From contig NZ_JAMQOJ010000006.1 in NCBI RefSeq assembly GCF_031626495.1, positions 310,001-374,000 of the forward strand: a DNA stretch of 64,000 nucleotides. Reading direction: 5' to 3'. The first letter of the stretch is position 1. The number at the start of each line of letters is the position of its first letter. Below the pieces are notes generated by a model that did not search any database, was not told where the DNA came from, and was given only the letters and a program-made list of their open reading frames with translations. Source of the stretch: Natrinema sp031626495 (lineage in GTDB: Archaea; Halobacteriota; Halobacteria; Halobacteriales; Natrialbaceae). Of the stretch, positions 43,489 to 51,571 are shown in pieces. The position numbers were made by a program, and so were the translations under genes.

Positions 43489-44595
43489 TTACTCCGAATT
43501 GTTGAGGTCGATTCGTCGCCGCACTTCCCTCGGGGAGACGCTGATCTGATCGGCTCCGAGACGCTGTGTGACGAGATCGATCAGGGCGGTCTCTTTGAGG
43601 AGTCGGCGGGCGTGATCCTGATCGACACCCAGTTGGGTTTTGGCCTCGTAGACCGTGTTCGACTCGTTGACGATAGTCGTGAGTTCGCTGACGGTCAGAC
43701 CCTTGGGAATCCCTAACCCATCGGCAATGAGCGAGTCGTCACTGCCGCTACTGTTCGTCTCGGCGAGGAGTTCAGCGACGGACGTATCGTCGACCTCAGA
43801 TGGGGGCGCATCGCCGTTGCCGCTTTCGGGAGGATCGTTGTGGCTGTTTTCGCTCGCACCGCCCTCACTACTGCCAGTTACGGTCTCTGAATTACCAGTT
43901 CCGGCGATCGCTGGTTGTTCGTCTGTCACGGTTACTGACACGCCTGTCTCAACCGAGTTCTCTGGCTGATCAGCATCGACCGTCGTGATGGTTTCGTCCG
44001 CGCTTGTCTCCGAAACACTCGTGTCCGACCCATCGGAGACGTTTTTCCCCGCTACTTTTCCTCCTGACGGGTTACGATCATGCTGATCGGGGGTCGTGTG
44101 TTTGGATACCTGTCTGGTAGCGTCGGGGTCGTGGATGTCGTATTCGACCATGTATCGCCGAACCGTCTCCGAGGTGACGTCGACATCCAGCGCCTCGGTC
44201 ATTTTTGGGAAGGTATCGTACTCGTCGTAAACGGCCTGTAACATCTCAGGGTCCTTGTACGCCGGAACACTGGTCGAACTACCCGTTTCCGAGGAGGTCC
44301 CAACACTGGTCGGTAAGGAACTGTGGCCGTTCTGTAACTCTTCGACTGATAGCGATACTGAGAGATCGATGTTCACATGTTGGTCCTCGAGATCGACATT
44401 CTCACCCCGTATCGAAACACCGTCGTGTAAATCGACGTCAGCGAAGACGGGTACTCCGACGGTCAGTTTTGCGGTTATCTCGTCCCCTTCGCCGATCATC
44501 TGCTCGCCGATTTCGACGTTCTTGACCTCGGTATCGGCCGTCTCTAGATGTTCGAGTACCGCAGTTAGTTCGCCAAATGCGTCACTAACTCCCAT
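43489..44595 (-). CDS. Unassigned HTH-containing protein with long acidic linker
   Basis: 368 residues from MGVSDAFGELTAVLEHLETA. Residues 1-90 look like a beta-sandwich with alternating strands (KLTVGVPVFADVDL, NIDLSVSLS). Residues about 115-155 are an HTH-like unit (MLQAVYDEYDTFPKMTEALD, SETVRRYMVEYDI). A ~120-residue Ser/Thr/Asp/Glu linker follows. Residues about 305-365 form a second HTH-like unit (GLTVSELTTIVNESNTVYEA, VDQDHARRLLKETAL). The layout suggests an archaeal transcription or chromatin protein; family not recognised. Confidence 0.55.
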   Translation of the reverse strand: MGVSDAFGELTAVLEHLETADTEVKNVEIGEQMIGEGDEITAKLTVGVPVFADVDLHDGVSIRGENVDLEDQHVNIDLSVSLSVEELQNGHSSLPTSVGTSSETGSSTSVPAYKDPEMLQAVYDEYDTFPKMTEALDVDVTSETVRRYMVEYDIHDPDATRQVSKHTTPDQHDRNPSGGKVAGKNVSDGSDTSVSETSADETITTVDADQPENSVETGVSVTVTDEQPAIAGTGNSETVTGSSEGGASENSHNDPPESGNGDAPPSEVDDTSVAELLAETNSSGSDDSLIADGLGIPKGLTVSELTTIVNESNTVYEAKTQLGVDQDHARRLLKETALIDLVTQRLGADQISVSPREVRRRIDLNNSE

Positions 44596-44733
44596 GTGCC
44601 AATATTCCACATGTCCCTATTACTGCGTTCATGTATCGGGAAATATTACCGGAACATCTGCGATTCCAGTACGGGGTGGGTCGAGAGACAAGAGGATAGC
44701 AGTACGAAATAGATGGAAACGCTTCACGGTGAT

Positions 44734-45879
44734 TCACGGCAACGAGTCCACCGTTGAGGTCAGTCGGGCGAGGTGGTCGTTCGAACTGATCGTCTCCTGA
44801 ACCGATTCCGCCACCCACGGTCGATCAGGACGTTGTGGCCCATCAATGGCCGTCTCTTCATCGAGATAGCGCTCATAGACTGGGAGTCGTTCGACCACAT
44901 CCTTTTCTGCGCCATCGGCAAGCTCTTCGAGTCGCTGTAGCTCCGGCCATGCGTAATCCGGATTAATGTGGTCCGCCGTAATCGGAGACACACCGCCGAA
45001 ATCACCGATACCACAGTCGAGGAGTTCATCGACCGGGAAGAGGTTCGGGGGTACCTGCAGTTCGATAGTATCCGGCAACCCGTACCTCGCCATCGCTGTC
45101 ACACGACGCATGGTCTCGACGGATGGTGACTCGAATTCGGACCGCTCGTTCGGGACGACGTTCTGTACGATCACTTCCTGAATGTGACCGTATCGCTCGT
45201 GAAGTGCTTTGATCGCGAGAATACTCTCTGCCCGGTCGCGCCACGACTCGCCGAGGCCGACGAGAATACCCGTCGTGAACGGGACGGCGAGCTCGCCAGC
45301 GGCCCGAATCGTCCGGAGGCGCTGTTCCGGCGTCTTCCGCCGTTTCCCCGCGTGAGCATCGACAGTCGCAGTCGTCTCTAACATAACGCCCATGCTCGCG
45401 TTGACCGATGAGAGATACTCCATCTCCTCGTAGGTGAGGTCTCCGGGATTACTGTGCGGGAGGATGCCTTCCTCCAACGCGACTTCGCAAGCGCGGTGGA
45501 GATACTCGTGGATGGATCCGTACCCCCACTCCTCGAGTTGGCGGTGGATCCCGGTGTACCGATCATCCGGCTTATCACCGAACGTAAACAGTGCTTCCGT
45601 GCAGCCCGCCTCAACGCCCTGACGAAGTATGGCCCGAATCTCGTCCATAGACAGTACCGACGCCTCGCCCGGGGGATCGAAGAACGTGCAGTACGTACAG
45701 GTATACCGACATGCCGTCGTCACAGGCAGAAACACGTTTTTCGCAACGGTCAGCGTTTTCGGCGTGGTGACGTCGTCCGGGGAAACCGTGAGGAGATCAT
45801 CTATCTCGCTCTCGCTAATACAGATTGCATCTCCACCGAATCGCAGTCTCGATCCCGAGGGGTCGTTCTCAGTATCCAT
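44734..45879 (-). CDS. cofG: 7,8-didemethyl-8-hydroxy-5-deazariboflavin synthase subunit CofG
   Basis: 381 residues from MDTENDPSGSRLRFGG. A radical-SAM enzyme: CxxxCxxC in TTACRYTCTYCTFFDPPG (about 58-75). The CofG-type stretches GVMLETTATVDAHAGKRRKT, PFTTGILVGLGESWRDRAES and DFGGVSPITADHINPDYAWP are clear. With CofH it joins a tyrosine-derived group to 5-amino-6-ribitylaminouracil to give Fo, the chromophore of F420. cofH lies 8 kb away in the same gene neighbourhood. The gene ends the rdfA/SMC-like gene run on the minus strand (79 bases apart). Confidence 0.93.
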   Translation of the reverse strand: MDTENDPSGSRLRFGGDAICISESEIDDLLTVSPDDVTTPKTLTVAKNVFLPVTTACRYTCTYCTFFDPPGEASVLSMDEIRAILRQGVEAGCTEALFTFGDKPDDRYTGIHRQLEEWGYGSIHEYLHRACEVALEEGILPHSNPGDLTYEEMEYLSSVNASMGVMLETTATVDAHAGKRRKTPEQRLRTIRAAGELAVPFTTGILVGLGESWRDRAESILAIKALHERYGHIQEVIVQNVVPNERSEFESPSVETMRRVTAMARYGLPDTIELQVPPNLFPVDELLDCGIGDFGGVSPITADHINPDYAWPELQRLEELADGAEKDVVERLPVYERYLDEETAIDGPQRPDRPWVAESVQETISSNDHLARLTSTVDSLP

Positions 45880-45957
45880 CGTCCCTCGTGTCACTTCGAT
45901 CCGACAAAACAGTTGTGACGGAACAAACTGCACGAGCTCGGTAGAAGAAAGCTCTAC

Positions 45958-47766
45958 TCAGTCAGTGGTGGCCTGCCTGTTCGTCGCCACGGACCAATCG
46001 CTGGGATCGATTTCGCGGCCCTCGAACGCCGTGTACTCCGGATAAGCGGTGAACACCAGGTATTCTGTCCGCTCGTGTAGATAGTCGATCAGCGTGTGCA
46101 GGTTGTCGTCTGCTAGCCCGCCGAGACCGTCGACGAGCAGGAGCGGCACCGCCTCGTCGACGTCGAACGATTCGTAGCCTGCGAGTGCCGCGACGAAGCC
46201 GATCAGTTCGAGCTCTCCCTCACTGAGTGCATCTAGACTAGCTTCTCGACCCTCGCGAGCAACGACGAGATCGAAGTCGGACGTGAGACGGGCGGTCTCG
46301 AACCCCGTTCCGAACCGGGAGAGGATCTCGTCCATCGCCTCGTCGAACGCCTCTCGAGCACGGTGTTTGATCCTGTCTTTGCGGTTCCGGAGCTCTTCGA
46401 TCTCGGTCCGGATGTCCGCGCTCTCAGCTTCGAGCGTCTCGACCTGTTCGGCCCGAGTTTCGAGTTGAGATAACTCCTCTTTGACGTCTTTCAGTTCCGC
46501 TTCTCGGTACTTAATTTCGCTTTCGACGTCGGAGATCGCTTCGACGGTTTCGTCGACGACATCTGAGAGTTCTTCGACCCGTCGCTGAGCGTTCTGGTAT
46601 CGGTCCTCGGCCTCGTCGAGGCTCTGACGTCGATCTGCAAGCGTGTCCTCCAATTCGGCTATTTCGCTCTCCAGATCTCGTTTTCGACGCTTCGCTTGGT
46701 CGATCTCTTCGCGCCGGGCCTCGAGTTCCTGGACTCGATCGTGATACTGCTCGGTCTGTGCCCGGAAGTCAGTGATTTTGTCGCCGAGTTGGTCGAGTTG
46801 TTCCTCCATCTCCTCGCGCGGTGCCTCGTTCCCACACGTCCAACAAACCACGTTGTCCTGAGTCAATTCGCGTTCGACTTCCGTCAGGAGATCGAGGCGA
46901 TCCTCCTTCAAGACCATCTCGTTCGCCGAGTATATCGATTGTAGTACTTCGGAGTCGCGTTTGATTTGCTGCAGTCGATCCCGTGCGGTCGCAAGTTTAT
47001 CCTCGATCTCGTCGTCCTCCGGAATCTCGAGGGACTGCAGTTCAGACCGCCGCTGCCGGAGACGTTCTTCAGTTCGTTCGATGGTCCGTTCTAATCTGTC
47101 GATCCGGTTTTCAGCCTGATTTCGTTCCGTCTGTGCGGTGCTCAACTGTTGCCGTGGTGATGCGCCGTCGTCGCCCTCTTCGTCTGTTTCACCGTCAGAG
47201 TCGCTGCCGGTGATTTCGTTGCGCTTCTCACGTAACTCCGCTATCTCCTTTTCGAGCTGTGTGACCTGTTCCTGTACGCCGGGCAGGCGCTTTTTCGCTT
47301 CTCTCGCCTGCGAGAGCTCGGATCGTATCTGTTCGCGCTCGCGTTTCAGATCGGCGATTTGCTCGTCGATGTTCTGAAAGTCGAGCGGACGCATGAGAAC
47401 GTCCTCCAAGTTCTCGCCCTGACGAACCGCGCTGCGGACCTCGTTCCGTTCGTCGAGGCAGGCAAACAGTTCCGTCCGAATGACGTCGTATTCGTTCTCG
47501 AGATACGGAGAGCCACTCCGCCGGACGGACCCGTTCTCGCGGACGAGAGTCACCGTGATATCGCGTTCGGGCGTCTGTAGCTGAACCCGACCCCTGTCTT
47601 TGTTCTCGGTGAGCTCTTTCGACGTTCCGAGCGCAGTCTTGATAGCCTCGATGAAACTCGATTTCCCCTGCCAGTTCGATCCTCTGACAGCGTTTAGACC
47701 GGGCTCGATAGTCGTTCTTCCGTCCAGTATTCCAGCGATGTTTTCGATTTCGATGTTCCAAGTCAT
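45958..47766 (-). CDS. Archaea-specific SMC-related protein (RdfA partner, Sph3-like)
   Basis: 602 residues from MTWNIEIENIAGILDGRTTI. Walker A-like NWQGKSSFIEAIKTALG at about 32-48; two long coiled coils (about 130-275 and 330-490) around a zinc-hook-like VVCWTCGNEA near 305; and an ABC-type signature SEGELELIGFVAALAGY with Walker B VPLLLVDGLGGLADDN near the end. It belongs to the small SMC-like proteins encoded beside rdfA. rdfA ends two bases upstream, so both act together, probably in cell-shape control. Confidence 0.85.
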   Translation of the reverse strand: MTWNIEIENIAGILDGRTTIEPGLNAVRGSNWQGKSSFIEAIKTALGTSKELTENKDRGRVQLQTPERDITVTLVRENGSVRRSGSPYLENEYDVIRTELFACLDERNEVRSAVRQGENLEDVLMRPLDFQNIDEQIADLKREREQIRSELSQAREAKKRLPGVQEQVTQLEKEIAELREKRNEITGSDSDGETDEEGDDGASPRQQLSTAQTERNQAENRIDRLERTIERTEERLRQRRSELQSLEIPEDDEIEDKLATARDRLQQIKRDSEVLQSIYSANEMVLKEDRLDLLTEVERELTQDNVVCWTCGNEAPREEMEEQLDQLGDKITDFRAQTEQYHDRVQELEARREEIDQAKRRKRDLESEIAELEDTLADRRQSLDEAEDRYQNAQRRVEELSDVVDETVEAISDVESEIKYREAELKDVKEELSQLETRAEQVETLEAESADIRTEIEELRNRKDRIKHRAREAFDEAMDEILSRFGTGFETARLTSDFDLVVAREGREASLDALSEGELELIGFVAALAGYESFDVDEAVPLLLVDGLGGLADDNLHTLIDYLHERTEYLVFTAYPEYTAFEGREIDPSDWSVATNRQATTD

Positions 47767-47768
47767 GA

Positions 47769-48410
47769 TCACGGAGAGGTGGCATGCGTTTGGTCGTGCT
47801 TCTGGCAGACATAGCCCTGCCTCAAGGCTACTTCGAACGGGACACGAGTCGGGCAGGATTGGCAACTGAGGTTGATTTGCACCTCGACGTCCGCCGATTC
47901 GACTCCGTCGATCTGTCCTTTCGTTTCCAGGGACGATAGCGCTCGTTCGGCTTTCTCTCTGACGACCTCACGAGCCATCTCGATGCTCTCGCGTTCCCAC
48001 TCAGTCTCCGCAGTTTGTGAGGCTTTGTTCCCTCCGAGGCACTCCTTGAGATGGTTTCGCATCGTCCCATACGACACCATGGCATCACGGACCTCTTCGG
48101 CGTCGATCCCGTCTGACAGAAGGCTCTCGACCATCTCCTCGCGGACGAGATCGTTGTCGCTGCGTAACGCCTCGTAATCGCTCTCGATGCGAGCGCCCAG
48201 CGACTCACGGCCGTGTTCATCGTACACCTGTTTGAGGAGGCGTTTGTTGAACCACTTCGTGAGCGATCGGTACCCCATCGGCGTACGGTCATCGGCTCCT
48301 TTCCACCGAGCGAGAAGTCCGTCGTCGATCGATTCGTACCCCGGATCCGCCGCTTCCAAACCGTATCGTTCTACGGCTGCATCCACCTTGCAACCGGAAT
48401 CAGTTGGCAT
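47769..48410 (-). CDS. rdfA: Rod-determining factor RdfA
   Basis: 213 residues. Family pattern: GCKVDAAVERYGLEAADPGY at the N-terminus, then a helical region with GYRSLTKWFNKRLLKQVYDE, and a C-terminal zinc finger-like NLSCQSCPTRVPFEVALRQG ... VCQKH. RdfA is needed for rod shape in Haloferax volcanii, where it neighbours an SMC-like gene, as here. Two copies of a GTTTAACA palindrome lie 93-166 bases upstream and probably control it. Start GTG at 48413 or ATG at 48410. Confidence 0.85.
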   Translation of the reverse strand: MPTDSGCKVDAAVERYGLEAADPGYESIDDGLLARWKGADDRTPMGYRSLTKWFNKRLLKQVYDEHGRESLGARIESDYEALRSDNDLVREEMVESLLSDGIDAEEVRDAMVSYGTMRNHLKECLGGNKASQTAETEWERESIEMAREVVREKAERALSSLETKGQIDGVESADVEVQINLSCQSCPTRVPFEVALRQGYVCQKHDQTHATSP

Positions 48411-48502
48411 CACCCATTCTTACTCGCCCGTCGGTAATAAATCTTGACCAAGCGTACATGTTCCGTACTCCCCTTCGCTTAGTCGTTTAAGTCGTAGGAC
48501 TG

Positions 48503-48527
48503 GTTTAACAAGCTTAGTCTGTTAAAG
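48503..48527. promoter_or_regulatory. GTTTAACA palindrome, copy 1
   Basis: GTTTAACA-AGCTTAGTC-TGTTAAAG: 25 bases, arms complementary except the last base. It is separated by exactly 49 bases (start to start) from copy 2. Confidence 0.6.
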
Positions 48528-48551
48528 AGTGTAGCGAAAGGCGAATCGCAT

Positions 48552-48576
48552 GTTTAACAAACTTAGTCTGTTAAAC
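48552..48576. promoter_or_regulatory. GTTTAACA palindrome, copy 2
   Basis: GTTTAACA-AACTTAGTC-TGTTAAAC: perfect 8-base arms; 23 of 25 bases equal copy 1, including the CTTAGTC spacer. It lies between rdfA and the 3' end of the SsnA-like gene, so rdfA is the only gene starting there. Confidence 0.65.
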
Positions 48577-48646
48577 ACTACTTGCACGGCTGTCGTTCGC
48601 CGACAGTGGTGGGATAGAACGCTGCACGAGAATCGATGTTGCCAGT

Positions 48647-49945
48647 TCAGAGTCGGTCCCAGAGCTCGGCGCTCGCCTCACCGACGGAGTCAAGATCGTC
48701 GTCGTCGACACCGCGGACGCCCTGATCCGGGCTGTACGCGGTTCTTCCGTCGATGATAGTCCGTGTCACGTCGGCCCTGCTCGCAGCACTGACGACGTAG
48801 TAGGGCGCACTCTCGGGAAGCACGGGGTTCGGACCGAGATCGAGCGTGACGAAGTCGCCGCGTTTCCCGACTTCGATGCTGCCGATCCGGTCTTCCATTC
48901 CGAGGACTCCCGCGCTACCGATAGTCGCCCACTCGAGCGCTTTCGCCATGTCGAAACCACTCGGGTCGTTCTGTTTCAGTTTGTGAATGCCGACGGCCGA
49001 CCGCATCGTTTCGAACATGTCGGGATCCCAGCCGTCGTCTCCGATGCCGATCGTCATGTCGAGTTCTTCCATCGTCTCGACGTCGGCGATGCCGACCGCA
49101 TTGTTGATGTTCGAGTACGGATTGTGCGCGACTTTCACGTCGTTTTCGGCGAGGATCTCGAGTTCGCGTTCCGTGGAGTGAACGCAGTGGGCGGCGATGA
49201 CGTCCGCCTCGAAGAATCCCATCGAGTCGAGTGCGGGAACGGGTCGCTCGCCGTACTCCTTGATCGACTCGTGGACGTCGACCAGTCCTTCCTCCAGGTG
49301 GATCTGGATCGGCCGGTCGTCCCGGACCGCACGGTCGACGCACTCGTCGACGACGTCCTCCGTGTTCGTAAACAGAGTGTGGAGGCAGTAGTGCCCGGTG
49401 ATATCGTCGTACTCGTCTTCTGCCTCCTGAATGTACCGCTGGTTCTCGTCGATCCCCTCGAGGGCTTCCGCTTCGGAGTTCCGTGCGGTCGTCTCGAACG
49501 AAATCATGCTGCGGATCGGCGTCTGGGAGACGCCGTCGGCGACGGCGTCGAGCGCGCCGGGAAGCGTGTTCGGCCCGGAGTAGTTGTCACAGAACGCCGT
49601 CACGCCGCTCTCGACCATCTCGGCAGCCGAGCCGAGGGCGGAGAATCGGGCGTCACGCATCGTGAACGCTTCGTCGACTTCCCACCAGATGTCGACGAGC
49701 GCTTCGTAGAAACTCTCCGGGGACGCGGTCAGCGGGGCGCCGCGAATCGGAAGCGCGTACATGTGCGTGTGGCAGTTCACGAGGCCGGGAATAACGACCT
49801 CGTCGCGAGCGTCGATCGTCTCTTCGGCGGACTCGTATCCGTCGGCGATGTCGACGATTTCGCCGTCCTCGACGACGACGTGCACCTCTTCTCTGACCTC
49901 GCGCTCATCGTTCATGGTGATGAGCGTACCTGCGTTCAGTATCAC
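48647..49945 (-). CDS. SsnA-like aminohydrolase (amidohydrolase superfamily)
   Basis: 432 residues, start GTG. Metal ligands: HxH in GLVNCHTHMYAL, His in PIQIHLEEGL, His in VIAAHCVHST, Asp in GIGDDGWDPDMFE. The ALVDIWWEVDEAF, SMISFETTARN and NPYSNINNAVG stretches match SsnA-type aminohydrolases, which in enterobacteria accompany hydantoinase and xanthine-dehydrogenase-like genes. It probably deaminates or hydrolyses an N-heterocycle. It is divergent from the hydantoinase gene with about 195 bases between starts. Confidence 0.8.
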   Translation of the reverse strand: MILNAGTLITMNDEREVREEVHVVVEDGEIVDIADGYESAEETIDARDEVVIPGLVNCHTHMYALPIRGAPLTASPESFYEALVDIWWEVDEAFTMRDARFSALGSAAEMVESGVTAFCDNYSGPNTLPGALDAVADGVSQTPIRSMISFETTARNSEAEALEGIDENQRYIQEAEDEYDDITGHYCLHTLFTNTEDVVDECVDRAVRDDRPIQIHLEEGLVDVHESIKEYGERPVPALDSMGFFEADVIAAHCVHSTERELEILAENDVKVAHNPYSNINNAVGIADVETMEELDMTIGIGDDGWDPDMFETMRSAVGIHKLKQNDPSGFDMAKALEWATIGSAGVLGMEDRIGSIEVGKRGDFVTLDLGPNPVLPESAPYYVVSAASRADVTRTIIDGRTAYSPDQGVRGVDDDDLDSVGEASAELWDRL

Positions 49946-50139
49946 ACCATGACAGATACTGTCGTTCTACAAAAAGGCACCCCTGGTCGACTCCATCGAC
50001 GTTTCACAGATCCCGCCACATCGGTGCCACAGACGTGGTCGCCGCGTGGCTGCGTTAGCCGAGAAGTTACGCTTCGGAATATGACATATAAATGATGGTA
50101 TCGCCAACTGTTTTGGTCGTTCGCGATACGATTTCGTTC

Positions 50140-51477
50140 ATGACTGATCGACTCATCGAAGACGCGCGTATCGTCAGTGCGACCGGCGTTCGGGAGGGAT
50201 CTATCGCCATCGCCGACGGCCAGATACGGGCAGTCGGCCCGGACGTCGCGAGCGAACACGGCGACGCGACCGACGTGATCGACGCCGCGGGAAAGATCGC
50301 CCTTCCGGGCGTCGTGGATATCCACAACCATCTGCACGATCCGGACCTGTTTCCGGCGGGTATCGACTTCGCGTCACAGACGGCGAGTGCCGCGGCCGGC
50401 GGGGTGACGACCGTCGTCGAACTCCCGACGCAGAGCCCGATCACATCGCCGGACGCGTTCCGAAAGAAGAGAGACGAATGTGCCGAGCTCGCACACATCG
50501 ACTTCGGACTGGTCGCGGGGAACGTCGAGGAGGCGGACATCGACGTCGAGGGGATCATGGCGGAGGGGACGCGCGATTTCAAGACGTTCACTGCCGAGCC
50601 GTACCTCGCATCCGACGAGACGATCGTGTCCCTGATGGAAGCCGTCGGAAACGCCGGCGGGAAAGTCCGCGTTCACTGCGAAACGCAGGGTATCCTCGAC
50701 CACGCTCGAGCGTCGATAGACGAAAGCACGCCGGACGTGTATATGGAGTCCCGCCCGCTCGAAGCGGAACTCGACGCCATCAATCGAATGGGGTGGTTCG
50801 CCGAGTACGCCGAGTGTCCTCTGCACGTCGTCCACGTCTCCAGCGGAAGCGGGGCACGCGAAGGCGGCCGATTCAAATCTCGGTCGAACGTGCCGGTGAC
50901 CCTCGAGACCTGTCCGCATTACCTCGCGTTCTCGACGGAAGACGTCGACGAGAAGGGACCGTTCCTGAAGGTCAACCCCAGCCTCAAATCGCCCGCGGAG
51001 GTCGATCGGCTCTGGGACGCCGTCCGCGACGGAACGATCGATCTCATCGCCAGCGAACACTTCCCGACCTATCGGGAGGACCGGGAGCGCGGCTGGGAGA
51101 ACATCTGGGAGCCGTACGCCGGACTGCCCAGCATCGAAACGATGCTCGAGTTCCTCGTCAGCGCCGGCGTTCACGAGGACCGACTCTCCTGGACTCGGCT
51201 TCACGAACTCGTCTGTTCACGGCCGGCACGCGAGGCCGGAATCTACCCGCGGAAGGGATCGCTCCAAGAAGGGACCGACGCGGACATCGTACTCGTTCGC
51301 GAAGACCAGTTTACGGTTTCAGCCGACAACCTGCAGTACGTCGGCGGCTGGACGCCGTACGAGGGTCGCGAGTGGAGCGCACGTGTCGACACAGTAATCG
51401 CGAACGGCGACGTTATCGCCAGCGACCACGAGGTCCGGTCTTCGCCCGGCCGGGGTGAGTTCATCTCACGGCCGTAA
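50140..51477 (+). CDS. Hydantoinase/dihydropyrimidinase-like cyclic amidohydrolase
   Basis: 445 residues from MTDRLIEDARIVSATGVREG. HxH in VVDIHNHLHDP (about 56-61), carboxylated-Lys candidate in RDFKTFTAEP (about 147), His in VRVHCETQG and VVHVSSGSG, LETCPHYLAFS. The usual Asp of (S/T)DHAPH is replaced in IASEHFPTYRED by Glu, so the active site differs from classical dihydropyrimidinases or allantoinases. It opens cyclic ureides. A TATA-like ATATGACATATAAATG lies about 60 bases before the start. Confidence 0.83.
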   Translation: MTDRLIEDARIVSATGVREGSIAIADGQIRAVGPDVASEHGDATDVIDAAGKIALPGVVDIHNHLHDPDLFPAGIDFASQTASAAAGGVTTVVELPTQSPITSPDAFRKKRDECAELAHIDFGLVAGNVEEADIDVEGIMAEGTRDFKTFTAEPYLASDETIVSLMEAVGNAGGKVRVHCETQGILDHARASIDESTPDVYMESRPLEAELDAINRMGWFAEYAECPLHVVHVSSGSGAREGGRFKSRSNVPVTLETCPHYLAFSTEDVDEKGPFLKVNPSLKSPAEVDRLWDAVRDGTIDLIASEHFPTYREDRERGWENIWEPYAGLPSIETMLEFLVSAGVHEDRLSWTRLHELVCSRPAREAGIYPRKGSLQEGTDADIVLVREDQFTVSADNLQYVGGWTPYEGREWSARVDTVIANGDVIASDHEVRSSPGRGEFISRP

Positions 51478-51571
51478 CTCGCTCCCAAAACGGGCGCAAA
51501 TGTCGATACATGCCGAATCCGAAAGGAGAGAAGTATGGCAGCAGCGAATCGATGTGACGTGGTTCGGTATA

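Noticed and set aside
48983..50095. 370-codon plus-strand frame opposite the SsnA-like gene
   Set aside because: Antisense shadow rich in Val/Asp/Arg; the opposite strand has metal-binding motifs.
50374..51204. Long minus-strand frame opposite the hydantoinase gene
   Set aside because: Antisense shadow; no motifs, and the sense frame has all family signatures.
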